This document shows positions 12,410-24,519 of a stretch of DNA of 64,000 nt, piece by piece. Position 1 is the first letter of the stretch. The number at the start of each line of letters is the position of its first letter. This DNA comes from Eriocheir sinensis (taxonomy: Eukaryota > Arthropoda > Malacostraca > Decapoda > Varunidae), in NCBI RefSeq assembly GCF_024679095.1, contig NW_026110808.1, forward strand, positions 1 through 64,000. Direction: 5' to 3'. The translations under genes and the position numbers were made by a program. The notes beneath the pieces were generated by a model, which ran no database searches, was not told the origin of the DNA, and was given only the letters and a program-made list of their open reading frames with translations.

Positions 12410-13345
12410 AGAAGGGAACAGTTGGAAAGTTTGGTTTAGTGGGCAGCGCAACATCTGTGGTCATGTGCTGGAGAGGGACAGGAGGGGAAATAATTATAGG
12501 AGAAGGGAACAGTTGGAAAGTTTGGTTTAGTGGGCAGCGCAACATCTGTGGTCATATGCCGGAGAGAGACGGAAGGGGAAGGAATTATAGGAGAAGGGAA
12601 CAGACCCCAGGAGACGGGACACAACATCTGTGGTCATATGCCGGAGAGAGACAGAAGAGGAAGGAATTATAGGAGAAGGAAACAGACCCCAGGAGACGGG
12701 ACACAACATCTGTGGTCATATGCCGGAGAGAGACAGAAGGGGAAGGAATTATAGGAGAAGGGAACAGACCCCAGGAGACGGAACACAACATCTGTGGTCA
12801 TATGCCGGAGAGAGACAGGAGGGGAAGGAATTATAGGAGAAGGGAACAGACCCTAGGAGATGGGACACAACACCTGTGGTCATATGCCGGAGAGAGACAG
12901 GAGGGGAAGGAATTATAGGAGAGGGGAACAGACTCCAGGAGACGGGACACAACATCTGTGGTCATATGCCGGAGAGGGACAGGAGGGGAAGGAATTATAG
13001 GAGGAGGGAACAGACCCCAGGAGACAGGACACAACATCTGTGGTCATATGCCGGAGAGGGACGGGAGGGGAAGGAATTATAGGAGAAGGGAACAGACCCC
13101 AGGAGACAGGACACATCTGTGGTCATATGCCGGAGAGAGACAGAAGGGGAAGGAATTATAGGAGATGGGAACAGACCCCAGGAGACGGGACACAACATCT
13201 GTGGTCATATGCCGGAGAGACAGAAGGGGGGGGAATTATAGGAGAAGGGAACAGACCCCAGGAGACGGGACACAACATCAGTGGTCATATGCCGGAGAGA
13301 GACAGAAGGGGAAGGAATTATAGGAAAAGGGAACAGACCCCAGGA
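12410..13345. repeat. 82-bp minisatellite derived from a SINE tail (~11 units)
   Basis: Units carry ctgtggtcatatgccggag, ggaaggaattataggagaa and cagaccccaggagacgggac. Spacing is 82 bp (for example 12630, 12712, 12876, 12958, 13040), while the first two units are about 91 bp and include the SINE end ggaaagtttggtttagt. The same blocks occur once in ordinary SINE copies at 36715, 50360 and 51056, so this is internal amplification of the SINE 3' region. No spacer-repeat pattern. Confidence 0.9.
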
Positions 13346-13475
13346 GACGGGACACAACTCCCGATTAATACCTGGTACCCATTCACTGCTGGGTGGCCAG
13401 GAGCGTAGGGTATCGGAAAAGCCGCCCAAATTTTTCCGCTCTGCCCAGGAATCGAACCCGGGCTCTCTCAGGAGG
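13346..13475 (-). mobile_element. SINE family SA, tRNA-related head (5' part lost)
   Basis: Minus-strand body (tacccattcactgctgggtgg, gccgcccaaatttttccg) and B box (ggttcgattcc on the minus strand). The head is cut at 13472 in a GGA-rich stretch. Its tail is the 82-bp array. Confidence 0.8.
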
Positions 13476-13659
13476 AGGAGTAGGAGGAAGGAAGGGAGAG
13501 GAGGAGAGATAAGGAAGAGGAGGAAGGGAAAGAGATTAAACAGAAAAGAAGGAAAAAAAAATGAAAGGCATACAATTTAGAAGCACAAGCAAGCTATGAC
13601 CATATTACAAGCTCTCTTGCTTAATAAATATTGCTGGAAATGACCTCAAGGGAATGGGC

Positions 13660-14890
13660 AAGGAAGGGAGGTTGAAGATACCCTAAACTTCACAAAACCT
13701 GACAAAAACAAAACAGTTACTATAGGTCTTGACTCAGAAATTCATATATGCTTCCTTACTAATGAGACTTTCTATACAACTAAGTGAGGTCATTCTTTGT
13801 TGATTTATACTGTAAAGTGCTGGCTATCATGTGTTTGAAGATACCCTAAACTTAACCTAACATAACCTATCAAAACCCGAAACAGTTACTATATGGATTG
13901 ACTCAAAAATTCATATATGCTTCCTTACTAATGAGACTTTCTATACAACTAAGTGAGGTCATTCTTTGTTCATTTATACTGTAAAGTGCTGGCTATCATG
14001 TGTTTGAAGATACCCTAAACTTAATATAACATAACCTATCAATACCCCAAACAGTTACTATATGGATTGACTCAGAAAATTCATATATGCTCCCTTACTA
14101 ATGATACTTTCTATACAAATAAGTGAGGTCATTCTTTGTTGATTTATACTGTAAAGTGCTGGCTATCATGTGTTTGAAGATACCCGGCCTAAACTTAACC
14201 TAACATAACCTATCAAAACCACTAACAGTTACTACAGGTCTTGACCCAGGAAATTCATATATGCTTCCTTACTAATGAGACTTTATGTACAACTAAGTGA
14301 GGTCATTCTTTGTTGATGTATATTGTAAAGTGCTGGCTATCATGTGTTTAAAGATACCCTAAACTTAACCTAACATAACCATTCAAAACCCCAAACAGTT
14401 ACTATAGGTCTTGACTCATAAAATTCATATATGATTCCTTACTAATAAGAATTTCTATACAACTAAGTGAGGTCATTCTTTGTTGATTTATACTGTAAAG
14501 TGCTGGCTATCATGTGTTTGAAGATACCCTAAACTTAACCTAACATAACCTATCAAAACCCCAAACAGTTACTATAGGTCTTGACTCAGAAAATTCATAT
14601 ATGCTTCCTTACTAATGAGACTTTCAAAACAACTAAGTGAGGTCATTCTTTGTTGATTTATACTGTAAAGTGCTGGCTATCATGTGTTTGAAGATACCCT
14701 AAACTTAACCTAACATAACCTATCAAACCCCCAAACAGTGACTGAAAATTCATATATGCTTCCTTAGTAATGACACTTTCTATACAACTAAGTGAGGTCA
14801 TTCTTTGTTGATTTATATTATTAGGTGCTGGTCATCATGTGTTTGAAGATACCCTAAACTTAACCTAACATAACCTATCAAAACCAAAAA
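13660..14890. repeat. ~170-bp satellite array (~7 units)
   Basis: Repeating landmarks: cattctttgttgatttatac at about 13791, 13965 and later, ctggctatcatgtgtttgaa, taccctaaacttaacctaac, and gcttccttactaatgagac. Units diverge by a few percent. Each carries short CCTAA-like motifs. No coding potential. 13476-13659 is unassigned purine-rich sequence. Confidence 0.9.
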
Positions 14891-15061
14891 CAGGCCAAAT
14901 TTGTGCCATGATATAAACCCCCCAAAAATAGATGATACATAATCTGATCACAAATGCTTTGATATATATTATGAAATGGTTTGTGTGAGAGATGATTTTT
15001 TCTCATTTTTCTCGCTTAGAGGGACCATTAAGAAACATGATCCCCGCTGCTGCCGGGTTAA
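14891..15061. mobile_element. TTAA-type MITE (piggyBac-like), 5'-truncated
   Basis: Matches the 3' three-quarters of the copy at 35587-35807: gccaaatttgtgccatgata, ttttctcatttttctcgc, agagggacc. Ends gctgctgccgggTTAA. Its left end is replaced by satellite. Confidence 0.75.
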
Positions 15062-15104
15062 ATAAAAATAACCTAACAAAACATTACTGTATAAGGAGAG
15101 ACCA

Positions 15105-15236
15105 AACCAAGGAAACTGACCTCTCTTTTGGCCACCTTTCACTATTGTCTTTGTGGGAACAGCGATTAGCGGGCTTTTTATTTTACACCTTTTTTGTTGC
15201 CCTTGAGGCGATTCCTTAGCTGTGAAAAAAAAAAAA
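15105..15236 (+). mobile_element. LINE family LA 3' end fragment
   Basis: Contains gaaactgacctctcttttgg, gaacagcgattagcgggctt and cccttgag with a poly(A) tail, matching 9640-9757. 15237-15379 shows nothing recognisable. Confidence 0.85.
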
Positions 15237-15379
15237 TGATGCGGTGTTGCTTTCTGGAGGTGACTGTGGCGATGGTGGTGGTGGTGCCCTGGGCCATCCT
15301 CGCCTCACTTGGTAACACTTGGTTGTGGTGAATTCTGCAAGAGAAGGAAGATATCAAAGTTCTTGCACTACATGGGTGA

Positions 15380-15749
15380 AGTGGTGCTGAGTGGTAGCGT
15401 GTGGGGCCACATTCACAGCGTGATGGACGACGAGGGTTCGAATCCCCATGCTACCACCTGGGATTTTTCAGTCACCGCCGAGTGGCTTAAAACTACCCAC
15501 ATGCTGTCCTGAAGACCACCCATCAACCCGGACTCTAGAGGAAACCGTCCATGTGAATCAAGAACGAGTTCCGGGGGGCAGCATGACCCAAGAGAAGATG
15601 GTGCCACTATAAACACTTGCCTGCGCCATGACGGGCTGGGGCCGAACACCATCCAGGCCCCTCAAGAGAGCCTACCGGCGCTATAGGCGTAGACATGATT
15701 ATAAAAAAAAAATTTAAAAATTAAAAAAAACAAAAATAAAATAAAAAAA
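15380..15749 (+). mobile_element. SINE family SB (tRNA-derived)
   Basis: Head with A-box-like tgctgagtggtagcg and B box ggttcgaatcccc, body gggatttttcagtcaccgcc, actacccacatgctgtcctg, aacccggactctagagg, atggtgccactataaac, and an A-rich tail. The pol III-type head followed by an unrelated body defines a SINE. Confidence 0.85.
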
Positions 15750-16022
15750 GGACTTTATCCCACGGATACAGGCTCTGAGCTCCCTCAAGACCTGAAATAA
15801 CCGTGTATATAATAATGCAGATATGCCCACAGTGCATCTTACAGGTTTGGAGAAATAAAAAAAATAGATTTATTTGATTTAAATCCTTTTTTTTTTTTTA
15901 TCTAATATGACTTTTTATTCAAATGATCAATTTTTTGGTATTTGTGGAATATATGATTCAAGTTTGTGAGGACATTTTTTTACGGAGAAACTTTGGCAAT
16001 GCAAAAGAATTCATAGTTGTTG
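15750..16022. other. AT-rich, unassigned
   Basis: T-rich tracts and no recognised feature. Confidence 0.4.
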
Positions 16023-16354
16023 TTTTTTTACATGTCTACGCTTATGGCGCCGGTAGGCTTGCTTGAGGGGCCTGGATGGTGGTCGGCCCCAGCCCGCATG
16101 GCGCAGGCAAGTGTTTATAGTGGCGCCATCTTCTCTTGGCTCATGCTGCTCCCCGGAACTCGTTCTTGATTCACTTGGACGGTTTCCTCTAGAGTCCGGG
16201 TTGATGGGTGGTCTTCAGAACAGCACGTGGGTAGTTTTAAGCCACTCGGCGGTGACTGAAAAATCCCAGGTGGTAGCGTGGGGTTTCGAGCCGGCGTCGT
16301 CCATCACGCGGTGAATGTGAGCCCAGCATGTTACCACTCAGCCACCGCCTACCC
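16023..16354 (-). mobile_element. SINE family SB, full-length, minus strand
   Basis: Poly(T) then the reverse complement of the SB body, ending in the head ccactcagccaccgcctaccc. Head to tail about 330 bp. Confidence 0.9.
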
Positions 16355-16879
16355 AAGATGAGTTGTCACGGGGAAATCATGAGTACAGAACACTGAGAGT
16401 TTAGTAAGATCAGACACTTTAAAACATGCATGCTGCTATGGTGTATGCGGCCTACTTTGTTTTCACTAACTCGAGGCTCCTTGAACAAAGCCCACCACCA
16501 GTCAAGCTGAGGAGGCATGTGTGGGGGGCACTCCAGTAGCTGGCACATCATCTTTACCGTGTAACTAGTGATATATATATATAATGTTTATTTGTCACCT
16601 TTTGTTGTTGTTGTAGCTTGAACCATCTTTTTTTCTCTCAGCTGAAAATATTTACAACACTGGTATCACATGGCTGTAGACACCCGAGCCAATATAGAGG
16701 CACTGTTTTCTTTGCATCATTCTCATGAGGGGGGGCAAGACAGGCAGAGGCTCACCAACCTGAAAGGGAGACTTGCATCGTCGGCCCCGGCAGATGGAGC
16801 AGCCACGTGGAGCAGCCCAGAGTAACCGTCCTTCAAGCATTGAGGGACAATTTTTCTCATTTTCTGGTGTTTGCTGCTG
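16355..16879. other. Unassigned sequence
   Basis: Contains a short (TA)n near 16570. No gene or repeat recognised. Confidence 0.4.
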
Positions 16880-17172
16880 GTCTGCTGGGTGACCAGCTCT
16901 TGGTCTGCTGCGGGTCAGACAGCCAGCCGTTCCCCTACGGAAGAGAACAGAGCTCATAGTACCGATCTTTGGGTGGACTGAGACCACTCACACACAACAC
17001 ACCGCGACAACGAGGTCACAACTCCTTGCCTGACGTCGCGTACCTACTCACTGCTAGGTGAACAGGGGCTACACGTGAAAGAAGATAAACCCAACTTATC
17101 TTCACCCGGCTGGGGAGTCGAACCCCGGTCCTTATGGTTGTGAGCCAGACGCTCTAACAACTGAGCTACCGG
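16880..17172 (-). mobile_element. SINE family SD with tRNA-Val-like head
   Basis: The minus strand reads ggtagctcagttgttagagc (A box region), an anticodon arm with loop CTCACAA (anticodon CAC, Val) and ggggttcgactcccc (T arm). The acceptor stem is nearly but not fully paired and no CCA-like end follows. The sequence continues into a body (aagataagttgggtttatct, gtgagtggtctcagtccacc), so it is scored as a SINE and not as a working tRNA gene. Confidence 0.7.
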
Positions 17173-17324
17173 GGTGTGAGAATGAATGGAGCCCCAAGAT
17201 AGATGGAGCAAGCCATTACTAATGTTAATGTTTAAATAAAAAAACACAAGAACAAGAAAAGCGAAAAGGAAAATTCTCATAAAAATGATAATAATATCAA
17301 GGACTTAATTAGTATTTCCTAAGA

Positions 17325-17575
17325 GGTCCTAATTTAATGAAGAGATTTTCTATCTCTTTTTCTATTACTCTCTCGGCCCTACACGCCCTCTGCCTGTATC
17401 TCGAAACACACGAGAAATTAATCACGGCAAGGAGAGGGTATTCCCGGCTGCCTGGGACTGAACCCGCGACCAGCGCGACAGGAGAGCCACTCCCTACCGA
17501 GTCGGCCAAAAAGCTACCCCCCTGGCTAAGTGGGTTATGGGGGGCTCGTTCATCAGGCATAGTCGCCGCACCATA
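17325..17575 (-). mobile_element. SINE family SE
   Basis: Minus-strand tRNA-like head (tttttggccgactcggta, B box gcgggttcagtcccaggc), preceded by tgcctgatgaacgagcccc and followed by attaatttctcg and gatacaggcagagggcgtg. A second copy lies at 19925-20160 (+). Two copies at different sites support a dispersed repeat. Confidence 0.7.
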
Positions 17576-18181
<606 letters not shown>

Positions 18182-18404
18182 AAATCTTTCACGCCAACAG
18201 GAAAATCAATCTGGGCTTATCTTGAGGGGGTACAAGGGTTTAGACTCCCCTGATGGCATCATTGACAGCAGCAGGCCAGCACCCTCAGTCCATCTCCAGG
18301 GTATGATGTGCGAGCGTGTTACCCCCACGAGCACTCCCTGTGGGTAAATACACACTTCTCAGCCACAGGACACTGGGTGAGGCGAGGAGGAGGGTAAAGG
18401 TGGA

Positions 18405-18473
18405 CCTGGGACTAGACGTTACCAGGCTACCAGTGAAACCCAAATCCGTGCCAATCGCAGCGGACGGGTTAAA
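18405..18473 (+). mobile_element. Remnant joining the RT-derived unit to a TTAA-type end
   Basis: The end of one 99-bp unit (acctgggactagacgttacc, ggctaccagtgaa) is followed by ccaaatccgtgccaatcgc and agcggacgggTTAA. The same junction occurs at 25780-25848. 18181-18404 and 18474-18997 contain nothing else recognised. Confidence 0.6.
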
Positions 18474-18995
18474 AACTAAGTACAAAACTAAGTAAAAAAC
18501 TGACTCTCAGGGCAAAGTTGGAATATGAGAAACTGATTAAAAACATACAATTCATCTAAATATCCTAGTTCAGGGCTTTAGTGTTGGAGTTCATTCTCTA
18601 CGAGTTATGGACCTGGAGTAGTGAGCACATCCCACATGATCTTGAACCCCTGAAGGGTGGGTGTTTTGACCACAAGGGCTCACTCAGAGGGGGGAAAATT
18701 AACAAATTGCTGTTCTTCAAGCACTCATAATCCTTGAAATAAACATCTTATGGATATACATGTAATACCATGATGTGCAGCATACAATGAACTCAATGGT
18801 GAAAGCAGCCTGATATGTGTGATGCCTGAGCGGGCCAAGCCAGACCTATTGCTGGGCTGAGCCTGGTGGACGGGACAATGTACTGGATGGGGGACTCACG
18901 CAAGCTAATTTATTATATAACACATGAAAGTTTACTTTTTAGGTGTGCATATGTTGTACATATCTTGTGCTCTGTCTGGCTGGCTATCTTGGTTA

Positions 18996-18997
<2 letters not shown>

Positions 18998-19038
<41 letters not shown>
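18998..19038. repeat. (TC)n microsatellite
   Basis: About 20 TC units. 19039-19430 is unassigned and includes a T/G-rich run near 19318-19350. Confidence 0.95.
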
Positions 19039-19043
<5 letters not shown>

Positions 19044-19430
19044 CATGATACAGGATTTTAAAAATCTATACATTTCAAGACAACCTATTTCTCTCTTGAA
19101 AACATGTATGTGTAGAAAAACATAATTTTCAATGGGAGTGTAACATATGAAATGAATTTTTTTTCTAATGTTTACCAATATTCTGATAAAATAATAATGG
19201 CAGGTGTTGCTTGGTGCCACTGGGAGTCGGGGGTGCAAGCAAGCATTTTGTGTAGTGTATGTTTTCTGACTTGTGCTGCCCACCTGTGCCTGGGAGTTCC
19301 CTGCCTGGCTGGCTGTTTTTTATTTATTATTATTTTTTTTTGGGGGGGGGGTTAATGCCAACCCTGAGGATTACTAACAAGTGGAACAGCCTTACTGAGC
19401 ATGTAATCACCAGCACTAGTGTGAATATGT

Positions 19431-19637
19431 TTAACCCGGTAGCAGCGACGGGCCAAATTTGTGGCTTTACCGTGTACCAGCAACGGGCCAAATTTTTGCC
19501 ATGACATAACCCCCCAAAATAGATGAAGCATAAACTGATCACAAATGCGTTGATATATATTATGAAATGGCTTGCGCGCGTGATGATTTTTTCTCATTTT
19601 TCTCGTTTAGAGGGACCTTTAAGAAACACCGGGTTAA
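19431..19637. mobile_element. TTAA-type MITE (piggyBac-like)
   Basis: Bounded by TTAA on both sides. Left end TTAA|CCCGGTAGCAGCG, right end CACCGGG|TTAA with a small deletion just inside. Four related copies occur in the window. TTAA target duplication and CCC...GGG ends are piggyBac hallmarks, but no transposase is present. Confidence 0.75.
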
Positions 19638-19924
19638 GAATAGATATGACCAGTTTGAGGCTGAACAGAAACAGAGAAGAGGCACCAGGCCCTTATGACT
19701 CCCTTGCCTCTTATACTTTCACTGGGTAAGCATCTTCACTCAGGGTCGGACTGGCCTATGTGCCCGTGTGCCAATGTACTTACTCGTGTTTCTTATTTAT
19801 CTGGTCCCACTTCTGCCGAAGCGCTCTGCAGGACCCACATATTTTAATTAATTAAATTTTCAATATTGATCACAACTTATATGCTAAGTTAATTGTCAAT
19901 GGCACATGGGCCCCCCAAGGTACA
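19638..19924. other. Unassigned sequence
   Basis: No gene or known repeat recognised. Confidence 0.4.
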
Positions 19925-20160
19925 TGTGTAGTGCGGCAACTATGCCTGATGAACGAGCCTCCCATAACCCACTTACCCAGGGGGGTACCTCTTTGGCCGA
20001 CTCGGTAAGGAGTGGCTCTCCCGTCACGCTGGTCGCGGGTTCAATCCCAGGCAGCCGGCGAATACCCACACCTTGTCTTCATTAATTTCTCGCGTTTTTC
20101 GATACACGCAGAGGACGTGTTGGGAAATAAGAGGAAATATAAAAAGGAAATCGACCGGGG
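19925..20160 (+). mobile_element. SINE family SE, plus strand
   Basis: Homologous to 17325-17575 in the opposite orientation: ctttggccgactcggtaagg, gtcgcgggttcaatcccagg, attaatttctcgcg and cacgcagaggacgtg. 20161-20639 is otherwise unassigned. Confidence 0.7.
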
Positions 20161-20639
20161 CATGACACATGGGCCCCTGGACTTAACCCATGCCAATGTG
20201 TATTATTTGAATATTTTGATATTTTAGCTTACATGGGCCCGGGCCCCTCCAGCCACTAGATGGCACGGCCCCCTTCAGCACCCCAGTCCGACTCTGTCTT
20301 CGCTAGGTAAGCACGTCAGCGTTGCCACGAACCCGCGCCATGAACCCTTGAAGCTCGATTGCAAGTTTACCGTTGATGAGGTTTCAGGCCCAGCGCTCCA
20401 CAGGGCCACTAACATTATAACAGTAATATTAGCACCTAAAGGTGTCCTCAATCCTCATATTTGTTAAGTCGTAGGATTTAGTGGATAAGTGAGTTTTCAG
20501 CGCTTTCTTGTCTTACGTAACAGTGCCACACCTCGCCTAATCGCCCTTACCGGAGCACCCGGCAGCCCACACAACCCTGATGACAATGAGTGTGGTAACT
20601 GCCCCAACAATAGCCACTTTTAAAGCGCGTTATGACCAG

Positions 20640-20866
20640 CGTTCCCAGATTATCGTACTCAGAGCATCGTATTTTTCGGTTTCCCCACAACTATTGACTG
20701 GGTATAACATTTTCTTCTGCTTGAGGCCCAAAACTGTCGACCCTACACTGATAACGATATACATTCACAATTAGAGTTCAGATGGTTAATTATCGATGTT
20801 TATCTGCAATTGTTATGGGTCAGAAATAGGAAAATGCGATGTTCTGAGTACGACAATATGGCAACG
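20640..20866. mobile_element. MITE related to the PIF/Harbinger element at 27454
   Basis: Inverted ends of about 40 bp: left cgttcccagattatcgtact...cagagcatcg, right (reverse complement) cgttgccatattgtcgtact...cagaacatcg. The inner left region (aactgtcgaccctac...ataacgatatacattca) matches 27500-27545. A second head of the same family starts at about 20875 (ttgccaaagtgtcgtactca) and runs to about 21066 with a weak opposite end. Confidence 0.65.
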
Positions 20867-21109
20867 TGCTCGCATCGTTGCCAAAGTGTCGTACTCAGCT
20901 GCTCATTTTTCCCGATTTCAGGCAAAAAAATGTCCCACCCATAAAACTAACGATACTTTGATTTCCCAACAAAAACTCCTAATGTGTTCAGCAGATGCAA
21001 ACCTTTCCCTGAGTTGTGCTATAGCAGTGTCCGAAAATGGGAGAAAAATAGCTCTTCGATAGTACTCCTATAATTGATGATTGATTGATATAGTTTATTA
21101 TTGCAAGTA

Positions 21110-21425
21110 AAACAACAAAGGAGAAGGGAGGACCATGCCATTTGCTGTTGGAGGGTTTGCCTTAATTATGTTTCTGATGACCACTGATTGTTCAAGGCTT
21201 CTGGCTTCCGTACCTTTCCTCAGCTTGGGCAAAAAGTTGGTTGAATTTATTTCCATCACGATAGGACTGAAATGCATCTATGCAGCTCTGTACACTCCCA
21301 AGAGCACCCATCAGTTCTTGTTGTGACTCCTGCAGCTTTTCTGGCAAGGGTTTAGTGAAACTTAGAACTGAGGTGAGCACATCCAAACTCATGAGAAAAC
21401 CTGGGTCACTTATTGCTATAGATTA
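21110..21425 (-). pseudogene. hAT-type transposase fragment
   Basis: The minus-strand frame contains DPGFLMSLDVLTSVLSFTKP followed by LPEKLQ, ALGSVQSCIDAF and KFNQLFAQAEERYGS. This resembles the helical region of hAT/DUF4371-type transposases (FL.SL....VL....LS..LQ). No catalytic residues or termini are seen. Ends in stops. Confidence 0.45.
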
Positions 21426-22388
21426 GACTTGGCTGCTGATTCTTCACCTAACGTGTCTTGCAGTAATTATTCTTAATCATTATTTCATTATTTACCTACC
21501 TGATTAACTGAATTATCCGGGGCATCAGCCGAGTCAGTAATGACTTTCCTACACCACATAAAGTACGTACGTGAAGCGTTTTCTGGCGTTTTGTGACCAG
21601 GGAGGAAATATGTAAAGAATGGAAAGACACAAATCCCAAGCCTGCGTGAATTCAAGGAATGACACACGCTATAGAAAAAAAGTATTACATAAACAGAAAA
21701 TGAAGTCTATCCATCATAATTTTCAGAAATTTGAAATTTGTGGTCAGAAAATATTATACGGATAACATGAATAGGCTACGTGAGCCTACGTCGTCAACGA
21801 ATGTTTCTCAAAATAGATCACCTGCTCTTATTCAACTCAGCAGCTCCATTGTTCAGGTGCTGAACATACAATAGTCACTCAGCCACTCTACACTGTCCAC
21901 TGTCAAGCACAAAACGGTCATTAAAGGTGGTAATATAACGGCAAAGGTCGACCTTACAGGTCCCATACGCGTCTCGCGTCGCCTGCCACTCCCCCCGTCA
22001 TAATACAGAATCAATTACTACATACTCACCACTGTCACCAGACAAGCTCACTTGGTGCCTCTACAGTATAATTATATGGTCCTCCAATCACTTTGACTGC
22101 ACCTTACACCTAAAATCAAGTAAATTTGAGAGGCAAGAAGGAGAGAAGGCACACTTACGACTTTCGTGCTCTCTCTCTCTCTCTCTGCCAGAGCCATCCC
22201 ATCTCGTATTCCTGTCACCCGCCACTTGACAGCTTGACATCGCAGCACTCTACACACAATTTTATGAGCCCATCATTTAACGCCTTACTTTTTTTTTCAC
22301 TCAGAGCAAACCTTATGTCCTACCATTAACTCAAAACAAAACCAAAGTGGAAATAACTCGGTCACTCGGTGCCACTGAGCTCTCAACT

Positions 22389-22389
<1 letters not shown>
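21426..22389. other. Unassigned sequence
   Basis: No gene recognised. A short CT run lies at 22170-22190. Confidence 0.4.

Positions 22390-22390
<1 letters not shown>

Positions 22391-22432
<42 letters not shown>
22391..22432. repeat. (AC)n microsatellite
   Basis: About 21 AC units. Confidence 0.9.
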
Positions 22433-22437
<5 letters not shown>

Positions 22438-22519
22438 TTCGTAGTCGTAATACTAACATACATATTCCTATTATTTTCCCGTAACATTTATTTATTCATT
22501 ATTATCCCCCCCCCCCCCC

Positions 22520-23400
22520 GTCGGCGATCACGGACCTTCATCTCTCCCTATCATCAGCCATCCTCACAACTTCTGCCACACTGAGTCTTCCATCCATGTC
22601 TTGTGGCAGGCTATCCATAAATTTAATTCTTTGACGTCCTCTTGCTCCTCTTCCTTCCACTCTTCCAGGCAAGCAGTCACTTTCTAGTCCTCTCCTTCTT
22701 AGCACATGACCCAGAAACTTTAGTTGTCGGCTTCTTATACTTTTCGTTAATTGCTTATCTACTGCTGCTCTTCGCAGAACTTCCTGGTTTGTCACACTGT
22801 CTGTCCAGGGAATTCTCAACATTCTCCTTAAAAACACATTTCCGCCGCGTCTATCTTTTTCTTTGTATTTGCTATAATTGTCCATGTTTCGCAACCATAT
22901 AGTAAAGTTGACCACACAAAACATTTTAATAATCTCAATCGCATCTCCATATTCATACTCAAATTATTCAGCAGTTTCCTCATATTTCTGAATGCCGTCT
23001 TTGCTATACATATTCTCCTGCCTATTTCCTTCTCACTTCCTCCGTCTTCACTAATCATGCTCCCAAGGTAATGAAATTTTTATACTTGCTCAATAAGCCT
23101 TTCACCAATACGTATTCCCACTCGAAATTTGCTTTTTCTTTGTAACCAACATAACCTCTGTTTTACTGCCATTGATTTTTAGCCGTTTTCTCTCACAACT
23201 CTCCTGTATCCTGTTCACCAGTGCTTGTAGTTTCTCCTCTGAGTCAGCCAAAAGTACAGTGTCGTCTGCATACTTTATATTGTTAACATTTCTACCTCCA
23301 ATTAAAATTCCATCCATATTTTCCAATTCTTCTGTCACTCGTTGATCGTATAGAGAAAAGAAGTCTGGGGACAGGACACACCCCTGTCTGACTCTTGTAA
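22520..23400 (-). pseudogene. RTE-like LINE reverse transcriptase fragment
   Basis: On the minus strand, in order and in different frames: NIKYADDTVLLADSEEKLQ (catalytic YADD), INGSKTEVM, then ICIAKTAFRNMRKLL and LKCFVWSTLLYGCETWTI, then RRMLRIPWTDSVTNQEVLRR and LKFLGHVLRRRGL, ending RQRIKFMDSLPQDMDG. This order is diagnostic of RTE-type endonuclease/RT proteins. At least two frameshifts and the loss of everything upstream of the catalytic site make it inactive. The element end on the plus side is a run of C at 22507-22519. Confidence 0.85.
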
Positions 23401-23469
23401 TCTGTACCCAGTCTGTCTCCTCCTATCTCCTCGTCCCTATGCTGTCAAATTCCCATCTTTGTTTTTTCA

Positions 23470-23600
23470 TCTCTTCCGCTGGTAATCTCTGGAACAGCCT
23501 TCCCTCGCCTGTATTTCCTCCTGCCTACAACTTTAGCTCTTTGAAGAGGAGGGTATCGAGACATCTCTCCTTTCGAAGTTGACCTCTCTCCTGACCTCTC
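23470..23600 (+). mobile_element. LINE family LA 3' fragment, diverged
   Basis: Encodes the WNSLPSPVFPPAY-like and FKRRVSRHLSF-like block and the start of the 3' UTR. The rest of the 3' UTR (gagcaggttctagagggct, ttgagcttcctcccttgct) resumes at 23932-23985, after a T/GTT-rich expansion. Confidence 0.75.
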
Positions 23601-23609
23601 GTTATTTTC

Positions 23610-23931
23610 CCTCTGAATCTCAAGTTGTTGTTGTCCTTATCTTTCTCCGTTCTTGTTTTTTGTTCTTCTTTATCCGTTGTTCTTCGTATCCTTCATTTCT
23701 TTCTTGTTGTTCCTCATCTTCTCCACCATATAGATGGTTCTTGTTTTTTTGTTTTGTTTTTTTTGCTTTTGTTTCTACTTTTTTGTTCTTTGTCCTCCAT
23801 TTCCTCTTTTTTTTCTTTTTCTTCTTGTTTATTTTTCTTTTTTTTTCATGTTCGTCTTCTGGTTGTAGCGTTATTGTTATTGTTGTTATTGTTGTTGTTG
23901 TTGTTGTTTTTGTTGTTGTTGTTGTTGTCAT
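23610..23931. repeat. T-rich and (GTT)n low-complexity expansion inside a LINE 3' UTR
   Basis: Imperfect TTC/TTG tracts, ending in (GTT)n at 23878-23930, located between two halves of an LA 3' UTR. Confidence 0.8.
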
Positions 23932-24059
23932 TTGAGCAGGTTCTAGAGGGCTTTTTTTTCTTGAGCTTCCTCCCTTGCTATAAAAACAAACTTTGCAGAC
24001 AATACGGAAAAAACGACGTAGCCGGCACCCACGTGATCAGTAAATTTCTGTGCTTAACT

Positions 24060-24060
<1 letters not shown>

Positions 24061-24097
<37 letters not shown>

Positions 24098-24100
24098 GGG
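24061..24100. repeat. (GA)n plus G run
   Basis: About 14 GA units followed by about 12 G. Confidence 0.9.
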
Positions 24101-24177
24101 TAGGAATGATACATGAAACTGCTGCATAGATTTATTTTCTTGGGGCGGCTATTGTAGAACACTAAAAGGATGCTTAG

Positions 24178-24396
24178 GCTCGGATTATAAGACATTTCGC
24201 TGCCCAAGAACACACATTTGACAAGGCTTTCCTAGAAGTTGTGGTCATTTCCGGTTCTAGTTTTATGACCCTGGTGGTAGTTTGACCCATCTTCTGTACC
24301 CTGAGCCTAAAAAACACTCATTAGAGCCTGATTGATATCCCCTTTTGACCTTTAGAAATATCTTGATGTGAGAAGGGAAAGTGTCTTGTAATACCA
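24178..24396 (+). mobile_element. Short MITE (family M3)
   Basis: Ends ggattataagacatttcg and (reverse complement) ggtattacaagacactttc form imperfect terminal inverted repeats. Body accctggtggtagtttgacc and tttgacctttagaaata. Other copies: 26578-26788 (-) and 34668-34876 (+). Confidence 0.65.
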
Positions 24397-24519
24397 GCCT
24401 TGATATCTGTTCCTCGTTTAAGTTATATCAGCTGACTTGGCTTACCAGTGATATGATTTTAAACAAAGAAACATCGTGGGCAAGAGGCAAACTGAAAGGG
24501 TTGCAGGTGTACTAATGAA

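Noticed and set aside
12410..13345. CRISPR-like array of regular repeats
   Set aside because: Units are contiguous 82-bp tandem repeats without unique spacers and belong to a SINE tail in a eukaryotic genome.
16990..17172. tRNA-Val gene on the minus strand
   Set aside because: The acceptor stem has a mismatch and the sequence continues into a SINE body. The same applies to the tRNA-like heads at 29076, 36900, 43410, 50560 and others.
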